NCBI GenBank assembly: GCA_013285685.1
Contig: JABDHD010000008.1
Coordinates: forward strand, 1-60,721
Direction of reading: 5' to 3'
Length of the DNA stretch: 60,721 nucleotides
From: Bacteroidota bacterium
GTDB lineage: Bacteria; Bacteroidota; Bacteroidia; Sphingobacteriales; Sphingobacteriaceae
The notes under the pieces were generated by a model, which had not been told where the DNA came from, searched no databases, and saw only the letters and a program-made list of their open reading frames with translations. The number at the start of each line of letters is the position of its first letter. Position 1 is the first letter of the stretch. Both the position numbers and the translations under genes were made by a program. Shown in pieces: positions 38,381 through 47,998 of this stretch.

Positions 38381-39382
38381 TTATTTTACAGTATTTTTTT
38401 GATTGATGCGATTATGCCGGGAGTCAGAAGATATATACACCTTTCTTCTTACCCTCAGTTTTCCGAGGGAAGTTTTCATAAGCGTGTTCATCTTATGCCA
38501 TACCCTTGATGCGATCCCCATTTTTCTTTGAAAAGCATTTTGATAGTATTTGCTTATTTCGACCCGGACGGGGAAAATAAAAGTTTCCTTTAAACTGGTA
38601 TCCAGTTTTGGGGCGTACCGATTGGGAGAACCTGTGGTATGGGTAGCTCCATTGTCGAATCCAATATTTAATACTTTCGAATTCCTGGGATATAAAGTAA
38701 GCCCCTTGACTTTAAATTGATGGTAAGCCCACCGAACTGCCCAGGAATCGATTTTATTTGTCATTTGTTTTTTTAACATGGCCGAAAGATCACTGCCGCC
38801 CTCGTTAAAGGCTTTTTTTAACCTGGAGCTTTTTTCGAATTCAGGATAGTCTTTTACCTCCCAATCAATATTATCCCACCGGCTTTTCCAGGTGCCCCAT
38901 CCCCATGAAGAGCCTCGGTTTAGAAAATAAGCGTCCTCAAAGTTGTTTGCCGGAGGGTCGATACGGAATGAATACCCGGAGATCGAAAAAACTTTGTCGT
39001 TAGAAGCGTATTCGCAAAGACCCTGGTTCATAAAAGCTAAAAAGTTAGGCGTAACCACCAGGTCATCTTCCAATATAATTGCCGAACCATAAGCTTGCAG
39101 TACGCGTGAAACGCCGGAAATAACCGATGAAGCCAGCCCCTTATTCGTCTCGGAAAAAAAGTATCTTATGCTTTTGAAGCCTGTGATCCGTTTGATATAA
39201 TCTCTAACCATGTTTACCGAATCGAGGTTCTGTTCGCCCCTGGGGCCATCGGAAAAAATAAATAATTCACTTTCTTTCGCCAGGCCGTTGGTTTTCAAAG
39301 AATCAACGGTTCGCCTTAAAGTATTTAATCGTTTATAGGTAAAAAGAATAATCGGCGCCGGTGTCATATCGTTGAGTGTCAT
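38381..39382 (-). CDS. Glycosyltransferase, GnT-I/POMGnT-like GT-A fold
   Basis: 333 aa. PAPIILFTYKRLNTLRRTVD opens a GT-A nucleotide-binding fold; SETNKGLASSVISGVSR and the metal-binding IILEDDLVVTPNFL (EDD) match bacterial relatives of eukaryotic N-acetylglucosaminyltransferase I. The acceptor region includes NRGSSWGWGTWKSRWDNIDW, common in these bacterial sugar transferases. 22 nt upstream of the GT4 gene, same operon. Confidence 0.88.
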   Translation of the reverse strand: MTLNDMTPAPIILFTYKRLNTLRRTVDSLKTNGLAKESELFIFSDGPRGEQNLDSVNMVRDYIKRITGFKSIRYFFSETNKGLASSVISGVSRVLQAYGSAIILEDDLVVTPNFLAFMNQGLCEYASNDKVFSISGYSFRIDPPANNFEDAYFLNRGSSWGWGTWKSRWDNIDWEVKDYPEFEKSSRLKKAFNEGGSDLSAMLKKQMTNKIDSWAVRWAYHQFKVKGLTLYPRNSKVLNIGFDNGATHTTGSPNRYAPKLDTSLKETFIFPVRVEISKYYQNAFQRKMGIASRVWHKMNTLMKTSLGKLRVRRKVYISSDSRHNRINQKNTVK

Positions 39383-39403
39383 TATTTAATACAGTGTTAT
39401 AAA

Positions 39404-40240
39404 CTATAACCAATAGCCAATTAACCTGCGCGCTGTTCCGAGGAACAGGTATGATGGCAATGCATAAACCGGGCAATGCCTGATGGCAAACTTGTAAAAC
39501 AAGGGCAAATTCGCGCCGCCTTTTATGCCAAATAAATGCTCCTTATAAGCCCTAAGCGATTTGGCCTGTTTTAACTGTTTTGCGCCGCTGGCCTCCGGAT
39601 AAGTGCCAATTTTTGCATTCCATGCGCAAAAAAGCGGAAACCCCTTTTTTGCCGCTCTTAGCGTAAATTCGTAATCCGCCATGTAATGCGGGAAATGCTT
39701 TTCATCAAATAAGCCTATTTTCTCAAAAACCTCGCGGGGTATCAACAACCCCCGGCCGGGGAAATGCGTCACCGGCACTAAACCGTCTTTAGGTTCGGCC
39801 TTTAACCATATATTTTCTGAATTTGTCTGCAGAAGCCAATTCACAATTTCACCGCGGTAGGTCACTTCTTTAGTATTAACATCAATGAAAGTAGAACCGA
39901 TCAAAGCGTTGGCCGGAGCTTTATCAGCAGCCTTGAATATTTCTGCTATATAATCAGGATCGGCAATAGTATCATTGTTTAAAGTGAGTATGCTTGAAGC
40001 ATCGTTGTTTAAGGCGTAACGCAGGCCAACATTTGTGGCTGCCGTCCACCACATGCTTTTATCGCCTTTTAATAAAATAACGTCGGGAAACTGCAGGGCT
40101 ACCTTGTCGCTCGTGCCGTCAGTCGAGCCATGGTCAACAACAATTATTTTAAAAAGATCATTGCTTTGCAGCGTCAAACTTTTTAGGCAATCCTTTGTAA
40201 AACTCCAACGGTTAAATACGGGAATAACGACGAACAACAT
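39404..40240 (-). CDS. Glycosyltransferase family 2
   Basis: 278 aa, GT-A fold, rhamnosyltransferase-like subgroup: VVIPVFNRWSFTKDCLKSL, IIVVDHGSTDGTSDKV, SILTLNNDTIADPDYIAEI (DxD-equivalent NND), HFPGRGLLIPREVFEKIGLF and HYMADYEFTLRAAKKG (ED-like catalytic base region). The C-terminal part is amphipathic. It acts at the cytoplasmic face of the inner membrane on lipid-linked oligosaccharide. Same operon. Confidence 0.93.
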   Translation of the reverse strand: MLFVVIPVFNRWSFTKDCLKSLTLQSNDLFKIIVVDHGSTDGTSDKVALQFPDVILLKGDKSMWWTAATNVGLRYALNNDASSILTLNNDTIADPDYIAEIFKAADKAPANALIGSTFIDVNTKEVTYRGEIVNWLLQTNSENIWLKAEPKDGLVPVTHFPGRGLLIPREVFEKIGLFDEKHFPHYMADYEFTLRAAKKGFPLFCAWNAKIGTYPEASGAKQLKQAKSLRAYKEHLFGIKGGANLPLFYKFAIRHCPVYALPSYLFLGTARRLIGYWL

Positions 40241-40285
40241 TTTACCAATTAATTTGAGTTACCGAACTTGTTAATATTTTATGGG

Positions 40286-41569
40286 TCAAACAGCCGATGT
40301 TTCCGGCGCCCGGAGCCGCACTTTTAATATTCTGTTTTTGAAATTTGAAAAATACCAGGCGATTTGGGCATCGGTCATAGCCCTGAATTGCTTCGAGCTG
40401 ACCAAGCCGATTATGATCCATAAAAAATAAAAATTGAGGTCGAACTGGGTGAATTCTTCCAAAAAGAAAAGCACCCATCGCGACATGATCACCAGGCCCA
40501 GCATTTTGGAGAGCCAGTTATTTGAATGATAAATTGCATTGTGAGAAACGACAAACAAAAGCAGCATGTACAACAACACGCCAATGATGCCGGAGTAAAG
40601 CATAGTATTCAGGAAACCGACTTCCGAGCCGAAGCGTTCGTTCCTTGTAGCCAGGTCGTCAAACGATTCTGTTTTGTATTGACCAACTGCGCTCTTGCCA
40701 ATGAGCCAGCTTTCATCGGCAGCCAGGGTTTTAAAAACCTCTACATAAATAAACGTCCGGGTATCGGCGGTCAAGCTTTCATCTTCCCCAATATCAGCTT
40801 TGTGGGCCTTAACAATATAGCTGTCATTTTCTGAAGCTTTGCTGAAGATATTGTAAATGCCGGAAACCCCCAGGTACAACAGAACCAACGGTGCAACGAA
40901 CGCCAAAACATGCAATATTTTAAACCAATACAAAGCTATGTACCGCCTCAAATACCACGTTGACAAAATGAGATAGGCAATGCCGATCTTTAAAATATTG
41001 GTCCTGAAATCGATAACAACCAGTATGGATGTCAACGACACTATCAGCACCAGCAGCTTATAGCGTGTTTTTAAATAAGGGATCATTACGATAAAGAAAC
41101 TCACCGGGATCATCAGCCGCGAATAAAGCTGTTGATTAGTTGCGAGGCCTATTGGTATAGCAAAAAAACCAAAAAGGAAAAGATAGCCGGTTACATAATG
41201 TACCATTGCCTGGGTAAGACTCATGCTTTTGCCAATAAAAAAAGCAAGCGGTATGAGTAAGAATAGCGCTGAAGTTAAAAACAAAAACTTCCAGTCCCAG
41301 TAGTCATGGGCCAGAAATATCCCGCGAATAATGGTGATGACATTCCATAATAATACCAGCTTAAATAAAACCGAAACCGTTTTTGATAAGTCATCCTGCC
41401 AATTGCTTTTACTTGCAAAATAGATTAGATTAAAAAACACGATGTATTTGGCAACGAGCGATACCGGTGCTATTAATGCATTCTCATAACCCATGTTCCC
41501 GATGTATAACAACGCATCGGAGACAACGAGTAAAACCAGGTTAATTATTAATATTTTCCTGAACTTCAT
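40286..41569 (-). CDS. Polytopic membrane protein, O-antigen polymerase/ligase-like (Wzy role)
   Basis: 427 aa with about ten hydrophobic segments (e.g. IINLVLLVVSDALLYIG, LVALIVS-like LLVLIVSLTSILVVI, ILHVLAFVAPLVLLYLG) and one large polar loop near residues 240-310 (KADIGEDESLTADTRTFIYV, SEVGFLNTML), which is the topology of Wzy polymerases and O-antigen ligases. No strict sequence signature exists, so the role is inferred from topology and context. It overlaps the FkbM gene by 29 nt. Confidence 0.75.
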   Translation of the reverse strand: MKFRKILIINLVLLVVSDALLYIGNMGYENALIAPVSLVAKYIVFFNLIYFASKSNWQDDLSKTVSVLFKLVLLWNVITIIRGIFLAHDYWDWKFLFLTSALFLLIPLAFFIGKSMSLTQAMVHYVTGYLFLFGFFAIPIGLATNQQLYSRLMIPVSFFIVMIPYLKTRYKLLVLIVSLTSILVVIDFRTNILKIGIAYLILSTWYLRRYIALYWFKILHVLAFVAPLVLLYLGVSGIYNIFSKASENDSYIVKAHKADIGEDESLTADTRTFIYVEVFKTLAADESWLIGKSAVGQYKTESFDDLATRNERFGSEVGFLNTMLYSGIIGVLLYMLLLFVVSHNAIYHSNNWLSKMLGLVIMSRWVLFFLEEFTQFDLNFYFLWIIIGLVSSKQFRAMTDAQIAWYFSNFKNRILKVRLRAPETSAV

Positions 41570-42317
41570 TTACTTTAATTTTCTTTCTAATTCCAATTTC
41601 TGCTTTACGAAAAAATGTTGCGTCAACCTGGAGTAACCGTCCGGTATTAGCGTTTCTAAAAACGTTGGAAATTGACCAAAGCTCAAAACCCAACTCTTTC
41701 ATTTTTGCAATAATTTCATCATATAATTTATGATCAGCGTAAAGCGGGGTAAGTGAAAGCTCCAACTGGATACCAATAACTGAATTTAGCAGGTTTGAAG
41801 CGCCCGACAGTACCTGGTATTCATATCCCTGCGTGTCTACTTTCAAAAAAATTTTATCTTCTTTGCCAATATATTTGCCGGAAACGGTATCCAATTTGTG
41901 AATTTCTACGGTTTCCGTGGCCACTATAAAAGAGTCCTTTGCCGCTTCCGTATGTGTTTCGAGCATATTAAGAATGGTGCTGCTCGTGGGGCGGTTTGAT
42001 ATATTAATGTCGACAGTGCCGTCGTAATCCCCTATTGCCATTTGCGGAGCAATAAGCCACAACGGATCGCTTGAATGTAATTCAACTAATTTATGGTGGG
42101 AATTGGATAACGGTTCGAAGGATATAATTTTACCGCGATACCCAATTTCCCGTAAAAGAACCCCGAACTGACCAATATTTGCGCCGACGTCAAAAACTGA
42201 ATTAATTCCAAAAGTTCGCAGCATCTTTATGAACATCGCATGGTCATCATTAATTTCAAGGTAGTGTTCGAGATTGAAGCCCAGCCTGCGGAATAAAGAT
42301 TTAACAATGTTTTTCAT
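41541..42317 (-). CDS. FkbM-family methyltransferase
   Basis: 258 aa, Rossmann-type SAM-dependent methyltransferase. SAM-binding motif I FDVGANIGQFGVLLRE, acidic IISFEPLSNSH, and the later KVDTQGYEYQVLSGASNLL are characteristic of FkbM. These enzymes O-methylate sugars in polysaccharide loci. It overlaps the next gene's start by 29 nt, suggesting coupled translation. Confidence 0.93.
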   Translation of the reverse strand: MKNIVKSLFRRLGFNLEHYLEINDDHAMFIKMLRTFGINSVFDVGANIGQFGVLLREIGYRGKIISFEPLSNSHHKLVELHSSDPLWLIAPQMAIGDYDGTVDINISNRPTSSTILNMLETHTEAAKDSFIVATETVEIHKLDTVSGKYIGKEDKIFLKVDTQGYEYQVLSGASNLLNSVIGIQLELSLTPLYADHKLYDEIIAKMKELGFELWSISNVFRNANTGRLLQVDATFFRKAEIGIRKKIKVNEVQENINN

Positions 42318-42351
42318 AGCTATTTTGCCCCCGGTTTTTTGTAAATAATGA

Positions 42352-43083
42352 TTAGCTCATTGCGATTAAAAGGTCAACCTCACCGCCGTCTTTCAAGTCC
42401 GATAGCCTGCTCAGATTAGCACTGCTATGCATTAATTTAAAGTTCTTTCGTAAAAATTCTTCGTCCATATCCCACCATAACAATTTATTGAGTTCTTGAA
42501 TTTCATCCTCTTCGAACCTCATTCTTATAATTTTTGCCGGAACGCCTCCAACAATAGCATACGGCGGAACATCTTTAGTCACTACTGCGCCCGACGCGAC
42601 AACCGCGCCATCGCCGATGGTCACACCCGCCGTTATGATCGCGCCTGCCCCTATCCAGACGTCATTCCCGATTTTGGAAGGCGTATACTCTTTGAAATAT
42701 TGTTTATCCGCAAAAGAGACTCCCCCGGCCTGTGCCAGTTTTGAATAAAAAACCGGGTGTATGGAAATAAACTCAGAAACCGGGTGATTGCCAAGGCCAA
42801 CACGAACGTCAGGGCCAATGCAGGTAAACTTACCAACCGTTACATTTTGAATAAACGAATTGGCAGCCACGTATGAAAAATCGCCCAATGAGCAATTGAT
42901 AACCGTACAATTGATTGCCAGGTAGTTATATTTTCCGAATTTGGAGCTATTCGAAACGCTTACCTTTCCTACTATCTTCATCGTTGGGTTTTTATATTTT
43001 AACCTTATTAACGAAAAAGATGTCCGCAGATAATTAGTTACAGGTAACGTAATAACTCTTAAACAAAACCCTATCCAATTCAT
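42352..43083 (-). CDS. Hexapeptide-repeat O-acetyltransferase (CatB/VatD-like)
   Basis: 243 aa. Left-handed beta-helix hexapeptides at about 45-200 ([35 protein letters not shown]) with the CatB-like loop ([20 protein letters not shown], containing the likely catalytic His) and [17 protein letters not shown]. It transfers acetyl from acetyl-CoA to a sugar hydroxyl of the polymer unit. It starts at 43083, 33 nt from the previous gene. Confidence 0.92.
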   Translation of the reverse strand: MNWIGFCLRVITLPVTNYLRTSFSLIRLKYKNPTMKIVGKVSVSNSSKFGKYNYLAINCTVINCSLGDFSYVAANSFIQNVTVGKFTCIGPDVRVGLGNHPVSEFISIHPVFYSKLAQAGGVSFADKQYFKEYTPSKIGNDVWIGAGAIITAGVTIGDGAVVASGAVVTKDVPPYAIVGGVPAKIIRMRFEEDEIQELNKLLWWDMDEEFLRKNFKLMHSSANLSRLSDLKDGGEVDLLIAMS

Positions 43084-43116
43084 TTTTATATTTTCTCAAA
43101 AAATTAAAAAATCAGC

Positions 43117-44085
43117 CTACCAATAACAGGCGCCTTCAACCATCGCCGCTTTTTTTGGCCGGTTTTTGTCACCCGGCCTTATCCAGTATTCGTTGTATAA
43201 GTTGGTGTACGGGTAAACAACATAGTTTTCCCAGCGATTGCCTTTGATACCAAACAGCAACTGCGTTACGCCACCAAGATGAACGGCCTTTTTCCCGATG
43301 CTTTTTACAAATGAAGCCAGTGGGAAACCATAGGCGCCGCATCCCAGTATGCACACATCAAAATCAGTTGTGATTATTTGTTCCTTCATAAAATCCAACG
43401 CCTCGAACCAGGTGTTAAATGCCGTTTTTTCCCGCGCAAGGCTTTGTACCGCCTGCAGGGTGATCAGTTCAAAATCGGGTAGCAGCTGGTTTTCAAATAG
43501 CTGTTCACGCACCTCAAACTGGTTTCTTATGGCCTCATCAAAGGGGTGAACTACCAATACTTTTTTCCCGGCCAATGCGGCTGTCCAGGGGCGGGGGGTA
43601 AAAAACGGCTCCAGGTCCTCCAGCATAACTCTTTTTGCACTTGAAAGCTCCGGGTCGAAAAACTTTTCTTCCTTCAGCCATGATCCCAAAATGTCTACAT
43701 CAGGCAAAATGCCGATCATCATTTCACAAAACCTTTCGATTTGTTTTACGTCCACAGGGAAGAATCCCGACCAGTCCTGCATTTGCTGCATAAGTGACGG
43801 GCTCCACCACCATGACGGCGTTTTACCGGTGATATATCCGCTTACCGATCTGTATTTATCTTTTTGTTTTACGCCTAAATAATTAACCATGCAATTAAGC
43901 TCGGTAGAACCCAGCCGCGCTATCATTACCGGGTCTTCAGCCAACAGTGCCGATTTTATCATTGCATTTGCATAATCCTTTACCGGAAATAATTTCCAGT
44001 TCCGGCCAAAGGCTGAACTTTCACGGTCAAGGACCGTGTAAATCCGTTTTAAGGACCGTATGGGGATTCTAAAAATATTTTCCAT
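43117..44085 (-). CDS. Unassigned polysaccharide-locus protein, GT-D-like
   Basis: 322 aa, soluble. PVMIARLGSTELNCMVNYLG occupies the place of the R[FI]GDGE motif of GT-D (DUF1792) glucosyltransferases, and the late DVCILGCGAYGFPLASFVKS, then GKKAVHLGGVTQLLFGIKG, resembles the second half of that fold. The usual DGE acid pair is replaced by STE, so catalysis by the same mechanism is doubtful. Its stop is directly followed by the GT-D gene's neighbour start pattern: it abuts the acyltransferase gene (1 nt). I call it a likely glycosyltransferase of the locus, not proven. Confidence 0.6.
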   Translation of the reverse strand: MENIFRIPIRSLKRIYTVLDRESSAFGRNWKLFPVKDYANAMIKSALLAEDPVMIARLGSTELNCMVNYLGVKQKDKYRSVSGYITGKTPSWWWSPSLMQQMQDWSGFFPVDVKQIERFCEMMIGILPDVDILGSWLKEEKFFDPELSSAKRVMLEDLEPFFTPRPWTAALAGKKVLVVHPFDEAIRNQFEVREQLFENQLLPDFELITLQAVQSLAREKTAFNTWFEALDFMKEQIITTDFDVCILGCGAYGFPLASFVKSIGKKAVHLGGVTQLLFGIKGNRWENYVVYPYTNLYNEYWIRPGDKNRPKKAAMVEGACYW

Positions 44086-45201
44086 TTATAAAGCTTTCAA
44101 ATCAGCCGTTTGCCGGGATTCGCCGACCACTGTCCCCGGTTCATACTCGATATTCTTTGAAATTCTTTTTTTATAAGCGCTTCTGATAAACTTGATTGCC
44201 GGTTTTTCAATATAAAATGTCATCAGTGTGGCAAGCGCTATTGAAAATGCAAAGGGTATTGTCACATATACTATCTGCAGGTCGGTATACTGTCTTAGCC
44301 TATAAATTATTGAGTAACCGATAACATTATGCAAAAGGTATAGCGAATAGGAGATGGAGCCCAGGAATAACAATACGCGATTATTGATCCACGACAGCCT
44401 TCCGTAAGCAAACAAATAAAACAATACATAAATGCCAGCGAGGAGAATAACCGACATATAATTTTCATCGGGGTGCATCAGCAGCAGCCATTTTACTTCT
44501 ACCACGAAACTGAGGCCTATGATGATGTGATTTAAAATGCCCGCCCCGTTGTTTTTTATCCGGTAAAAATTAATCCCGGCAATAAATAGGGGCGCATATT
44601 CTAACACAAACAAAACATCCAGGTACTTTTTAAAAGGGATTTTAAATATTGATGAAATCAGCGAAAAAGCCAGCCAGGCCAAACAGGCCCATTCTATTTT
44701 ACTGAGCAACTTGTTTAAGTAGAGCAGATACATAATGATATAAAAAGTAAGCTCCATTTTCAACGTCCAATACACCTGGTCGATGAGCCGTATTTTGGTG
44801 AAGCCCTGCAACATGGTTAAATTCGTGGCAATTTCTTTTATCGTATAATGGCCCAGGGTTGGTACGGGGAAAACTGTTACGAAAATTATAGTAACGAACA
44901 TTGCTACCCAATAAGAGGGGTATAATCTTGAAAATCGCGAAACGAGGAAATCAGTCTTTTTTTTGCTCTTTTCTAAAGTCAGGAATATTACGAAACCACT
45001 GATAACAAAAAACAGGGGCACCGCTAAATTTCCATGATAGAGATAGAATTTATGGTCGGAAAATAGTTTAAAATGAAAGTCGTAAGCAAAGGTGTAATGG
45101 TACAATACCACTGCCAGTACAGCAATGCCTCTTAACGAATCCAACTCCAGGTACCTTGACCGATCCGCTTTTGCCTTGGTTTTTCCGACTGCTGTTTGCA
45201 T
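44086..45201 (-). CDS. Acyltransferase 3 family membrane protein
   Basis: 371 aa with about ten membrane segments. N-terminal RYLELDSLRGIAVLAVVLYH carries the family Arg-Gly and active-site His; FFVISGFVIFLTLEKSKKK and FLVSRFSRLYPSYWVAMF are typical. It O-acylates (often acetylates or succinylates) sugars of exported polysaccharides across the inner membrane. Same operon; it is the second acyl-transfer enzyme of the locus, with 42352-43083. Confidence 0.94.
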   Translation of the reverse strand: MQTAVGKTKAKADRSRYLELDSLRGIAVLAVVLYHYTFAYDFHFKLFSDHKFYLYHGNLAVPLFFVISGFVIFLTLEKSKKKTDFLVSRFSRLYPSYWVAMFVTIIFVTVFPVPTLGHYTIKEIATNLTMLQGFTKIRLIDQVYWTLKMELTFYIIMYLLYLNKLLSKIEWACLAWLAFSLISSIFKIPFKKYLDVLFVLEYAPLFIAGINFYRIKNNGAGILNHIIIGLSFVVEVKWLLLMHPDENYMSVILLAGIYVLFYLFAYGRLSWINNRVLLFLGSISYSLYLLHNVIGYSIIYRLRQYTDLQIVYVTIPFAFSIALATLMTFYIEKPAIKFIRSAYKKRISKNIEYEPGTVVGESRQTADLKAL

Positions 45202-45283
45202 AATCTATCAGATTTCTTCGATCCCTAATTGAATGATTTTTCTCCTTTATTCTATTCCCGCCCTTTTTATCCCCCGGTTATAT

Positions 45284-46375
45284 TTATTGTGAATGGTCAT
45301 AGGTAAAGCTTAATTTTTTGTTTGACTGAAGCTGGGCTGACAACTGATCCTCATTAAAATCGCCGTCGTCATCCGCTAATATGTAATTAGCGTCGGGAGG
45401 ATAGTTGTGCCAGAAAGTTGCGGGGCAAACGTTAACGCCTTTTGCTATCAACGCGGGTTTATAGGAAAAGGAGCTTTTGCTGCAGATGAGTAAATCAGCG
45501 TTTACCATGTGCAGAAAGGACTCCATTGGCCCCATTTCGAGGCAATAATGGATATTCCGGAATTTCTCGAATTCTGAAAAATCATCAATTTTTGCCTGTG
45601 AAAATAAGTACACCTGCGCTTTTTTACTTTCTTTCAGCACCATCAGGACTTTTGTTAAAGCATTGACATAGTAGGAGTTATCCAGGCCTCTTTTTTCCCA
45701 AAGCTGTTCAACTTCGTTTTTCATAAATCGCCGGACATGTACGGCAATATTGAATTTATCGGGCGAATAGATTAACTCATCAGCGTGGCGCGCCCTGGCG
45801 CTGAAGAATTTATTTGATAATGTTTTATAAGTATCCCACTGCGGCATATAGCCCTGGTCCATTTCGAGCATAAAAAGCACATCAGGTACATTATAGGAAT
45901 CGATAATTCGCCCCACTAAGGCTATATGATCAGGATTGAGCGAATCAAACCTGGGCAGGCGAACGACACGGAATTTTTTATTTTTTACCAGGTCTGTCGC
46001 CGGCATTTCCCGCTCGCCAAACCCAAGAAAGTGTTCCCATTTGTCAGTTGAAAAAGAAGAATGGGCAAATTTTAAGTTGTAAAAGCTCGCGAAATAAAGG
46101 CCCGAGTTCCAATTGGCCAACTGGTGGCCAATGCCTGCCCCATGATTCGGCTCTTGCGTCAAAAAATGTGTCCGTTTGATTTCCTGCTTTGCAACAGCCT
46201 GATTTGTGCGAAATTTATAATGCCAGTACGACCTATATAACCCGAACTGAAGAGGCGTATTAGCAATTTTGGCAAGAATAATAGTTTTGAGCTTTCGCTT
46301 AATTTTTTCCGGCTTTAGCCGTTTTTCCTTGTTCGAAGGGGCGAAGCTCTTATGTGGGGGTATTTTATTGTTCAT
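45284..46375 (-). CDS. Fucosyltransferase-like glycosyltransferase (GT11/GT23-type fold)
   Basis: 363 aa. GAGIGHQLANWNSGLYFASF stands where alpha-1,2-fucosyltransferases have GGLGNQ(L/M)F.YA; FNIAVHVRRFM matches the H-x-R-R GDP-fucose-binding motif; NADLLICSKSSFSYKPALI matches their late S-S-S-F-x-x-x-A segment. The basic N-terminus (KRLKPEKIKRKLKTIILAKI) could associate with the membrane. With gmd in the operon, a GDP-fucose or GDP-rhamnose donor is plausible. Assignment is by motif, not full alignment. Confidence 0.65.
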   Translation of the reverse strand: MNNKIPPHKSFAPSNKEKRLKPEKIKRKLKTIILAKIANTPLQFGLYRSYWHYKFRTNQAVAKQEIKRTHFLTQEPNHGAGIGHQLANWNSGLYFASFYNLKFAHSSFSTDKWEHFLGFGEREMPATDLVKNKKFRVVRLPRFDSLNPDHIALVGRIIDSYNVPDVLFMLEMDQGYMPQWDTYKTLSNKFFSARARHADELIYSPDKFNIAVHVRRFMKNEVEQLWEKRGLDNSYYVNALTKVLMVLKESKKAQVYLFSQAKIDDFSEFEKFRNIHYCLEMGPMESFLHMVNADLLICSKSSFSYKPALIAKGVNVCPATFWHNYPPDANYILADDDGDFNEDQLSAQLQSNKKLSFTYDHSQ

Positions 46376-46387
46376 ACCTTTCGCTGT

Positions 46388-47935
46388 TTAACTTTGAAAA
46401 CTTGCCTTAACCTTTAAATTCAGTAACCCTATAGCAATATTTATTTCATTTCTAAACCGCCTGCTGAAGGCAAAAAGCAACAGCATATAAATGACGGAAT
46501 ACGTGGCGCTAAAACTTATTAATTCAACCCAGTTTAACCGGTAGGTGAAGCTGTAGGAAATAACAATGCAAGCCAGCACGATCAAAGTGATAAGTGTGCC
46601 TTCCTGCATCAACTCTTTTAAATTAGCCCTGGAAAGATTTGACCGCTGATAAACTTTTTTTGGGTAATACGCTATCAAAATCAGTAAAGGCAGCAAAAAT
46701 GCGAGCAGAACGCCCGTCATCCCCAAAACGTGCGACAGTATAAATATTAAAACGACATAGGCGATGCTGCGGGCCATGCTGATCATACTGTTGCGTTTTA
46801 TTTCGCCCATGCTGAGCGTGATGTTTGAGAGATTATACCCGATGGACAGCAGCAGAAATGAAATACAAAGGATAATATTATTGGTGTTTCCGATCCAGAA
46901 TTGCTGCCCTACCCAATTAGCTGTAAGGTTTGAGTTGAACAGTATAAACCCGCAGATAATAAAACCGCTTACCCAAAAAAGAATAGTCCAAATGCGCATG
47001 ATAACGATTCGTATTTTGTCTTTTTCACCGGCGCCAAATAAATGCGGCAGCGCTGGCAGCATGGATATGGTAATATTATTGGCTAATCCCGAAACGATCC
47101 GCAGCGGACGCCGCGACAGGTCGAGTACCGCGACAGCCCGTGAGTTTATGTATCTCGAAACGATAATAAGGTCAATATTCGCTGCTATTGTTTCAAAGAA
47201 ATTACTGGAGAAGGTGAAAACAAATATTTTTGAGAACGACTTAAAATAGTCGAAGTTAAACCTGAGCCTTACCTTATTTCGTTTAATCAGGATAATCGAA
47301 AACGTTATAGCGAAGAGCAGTGTAGAGAGCCCCAGGAGCAGGCTGCTATAGGCAAGCGCGAATACGCCAAATTTACAAACCAGCAATACCGCGGTAAAAA
47401 TGTTGCAGGCAATAATACAACTATATAAAAATGTGCCGTGCAGCCTGGTTTTGCGGTAAGCTAAAATTATGTTTCGGAAGGTATCAGCCAACAACGAAAA
47501 CGAGGTGCCCCATAAGGCAATCCGGAAAGCCTTAACAATATCGGCCCGGTAACGCAGATCGATGTTGGCTATGCTGCCAATAAAGTACGATAAGCCATAG
47601 CCAGCCGCGATTGAAACAATAAAAAGCCCGATAGCGACTAAAATTCCGGAGGTGATTGCCAGGCCGAGTTCTTTTTCATTCCGCTCTCCCAACGCGTAAG
47701 ATACACGCTGCAACAGTACGCTTGCCACCCCCGGGTCAACTATGGTAATCCAGGTTAGCAGGTTACCTGTTGCCAGCCAGGCGCCGTATATTGAGCTATC
47801 AATATAGTGCAAATAGAGGGGTATAATTAATACCCCGTTAATCAACGTAATGACAAACCCGATGTTAAGAAAAAACAGGTTCCATACAGTTGCCTTTCTT
47901 CTGCCTTCCGATGCTAACTTGTCTTTTTCAGCCAT
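46388..47935 (-). CDS. Polysaccharide flippase (Wzx-like, MOP superfamily)
   Basis: 515 aa with 12-14 membrane segments (FFLNIGFVITLINGVLIIPL, VKIFVFTFSSNFFETIAANI-like IFVFTFSSNFFETI, IILCISFLLLSIGYNLSNIT). The start WNLFFLNIGF and YLHYIDSSIYGAWLATGNLL fit the polysaccharide biosynthesis family. It moves lipid-linked repeat units across the inner membrane for polymerisation. Lies between the Wzc-like kinase and the fucosyltransferase-like gene. Confidence 0.92.
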   Translation of the reverse strand: MAEKDKLASEGRRKATVWNLFFLNIGFVITLINGVLIIPLYLHYIDSSIYGAWLATGNLLTWITIVDPGVASVLLQRVSYALGERNEKELGLAITSGILVAIGLFIVSIAAGYGLSYFIGSIANIDLRYRADIVKAFRIALWGTSFSLLADTFRNIILAYRKTRLHGTFLYSCIIACNIFTAVLLVCKFGVFALAYSSLLLGLSTLLFAITFSIILIKRNKVRLRFNFDYFKSFSKIFVFTFSSNFFETIAANIDLIIVSRYINSRAVAVLDLSRRPLRIVSGLANNITISMLPALPHLFGAGEKDKIRIVIMRIWTILFWVSGFIICGFILFNSNLTANWVGQQFWIGNTNNIILCISFLLLSIGYNLSNITLSMGEIKRNSMISMARSIAYVVLIFILSHVLGMTGVLLAFLLPLLILIAYYPKKVYQRSNLSRANLKELMQEGTLITLIVLACIVISYSFTYRLNWVELISFSATYSVIYMLLLFAFSRRFRNEINIAIGLLNLKVKASFQS

Positions 47936-47998
47936 TTAATCCCGTTATTAAAGTTTATCCGTCATGATTGCTGATATTACCCCGGCGGCACAAGAATC

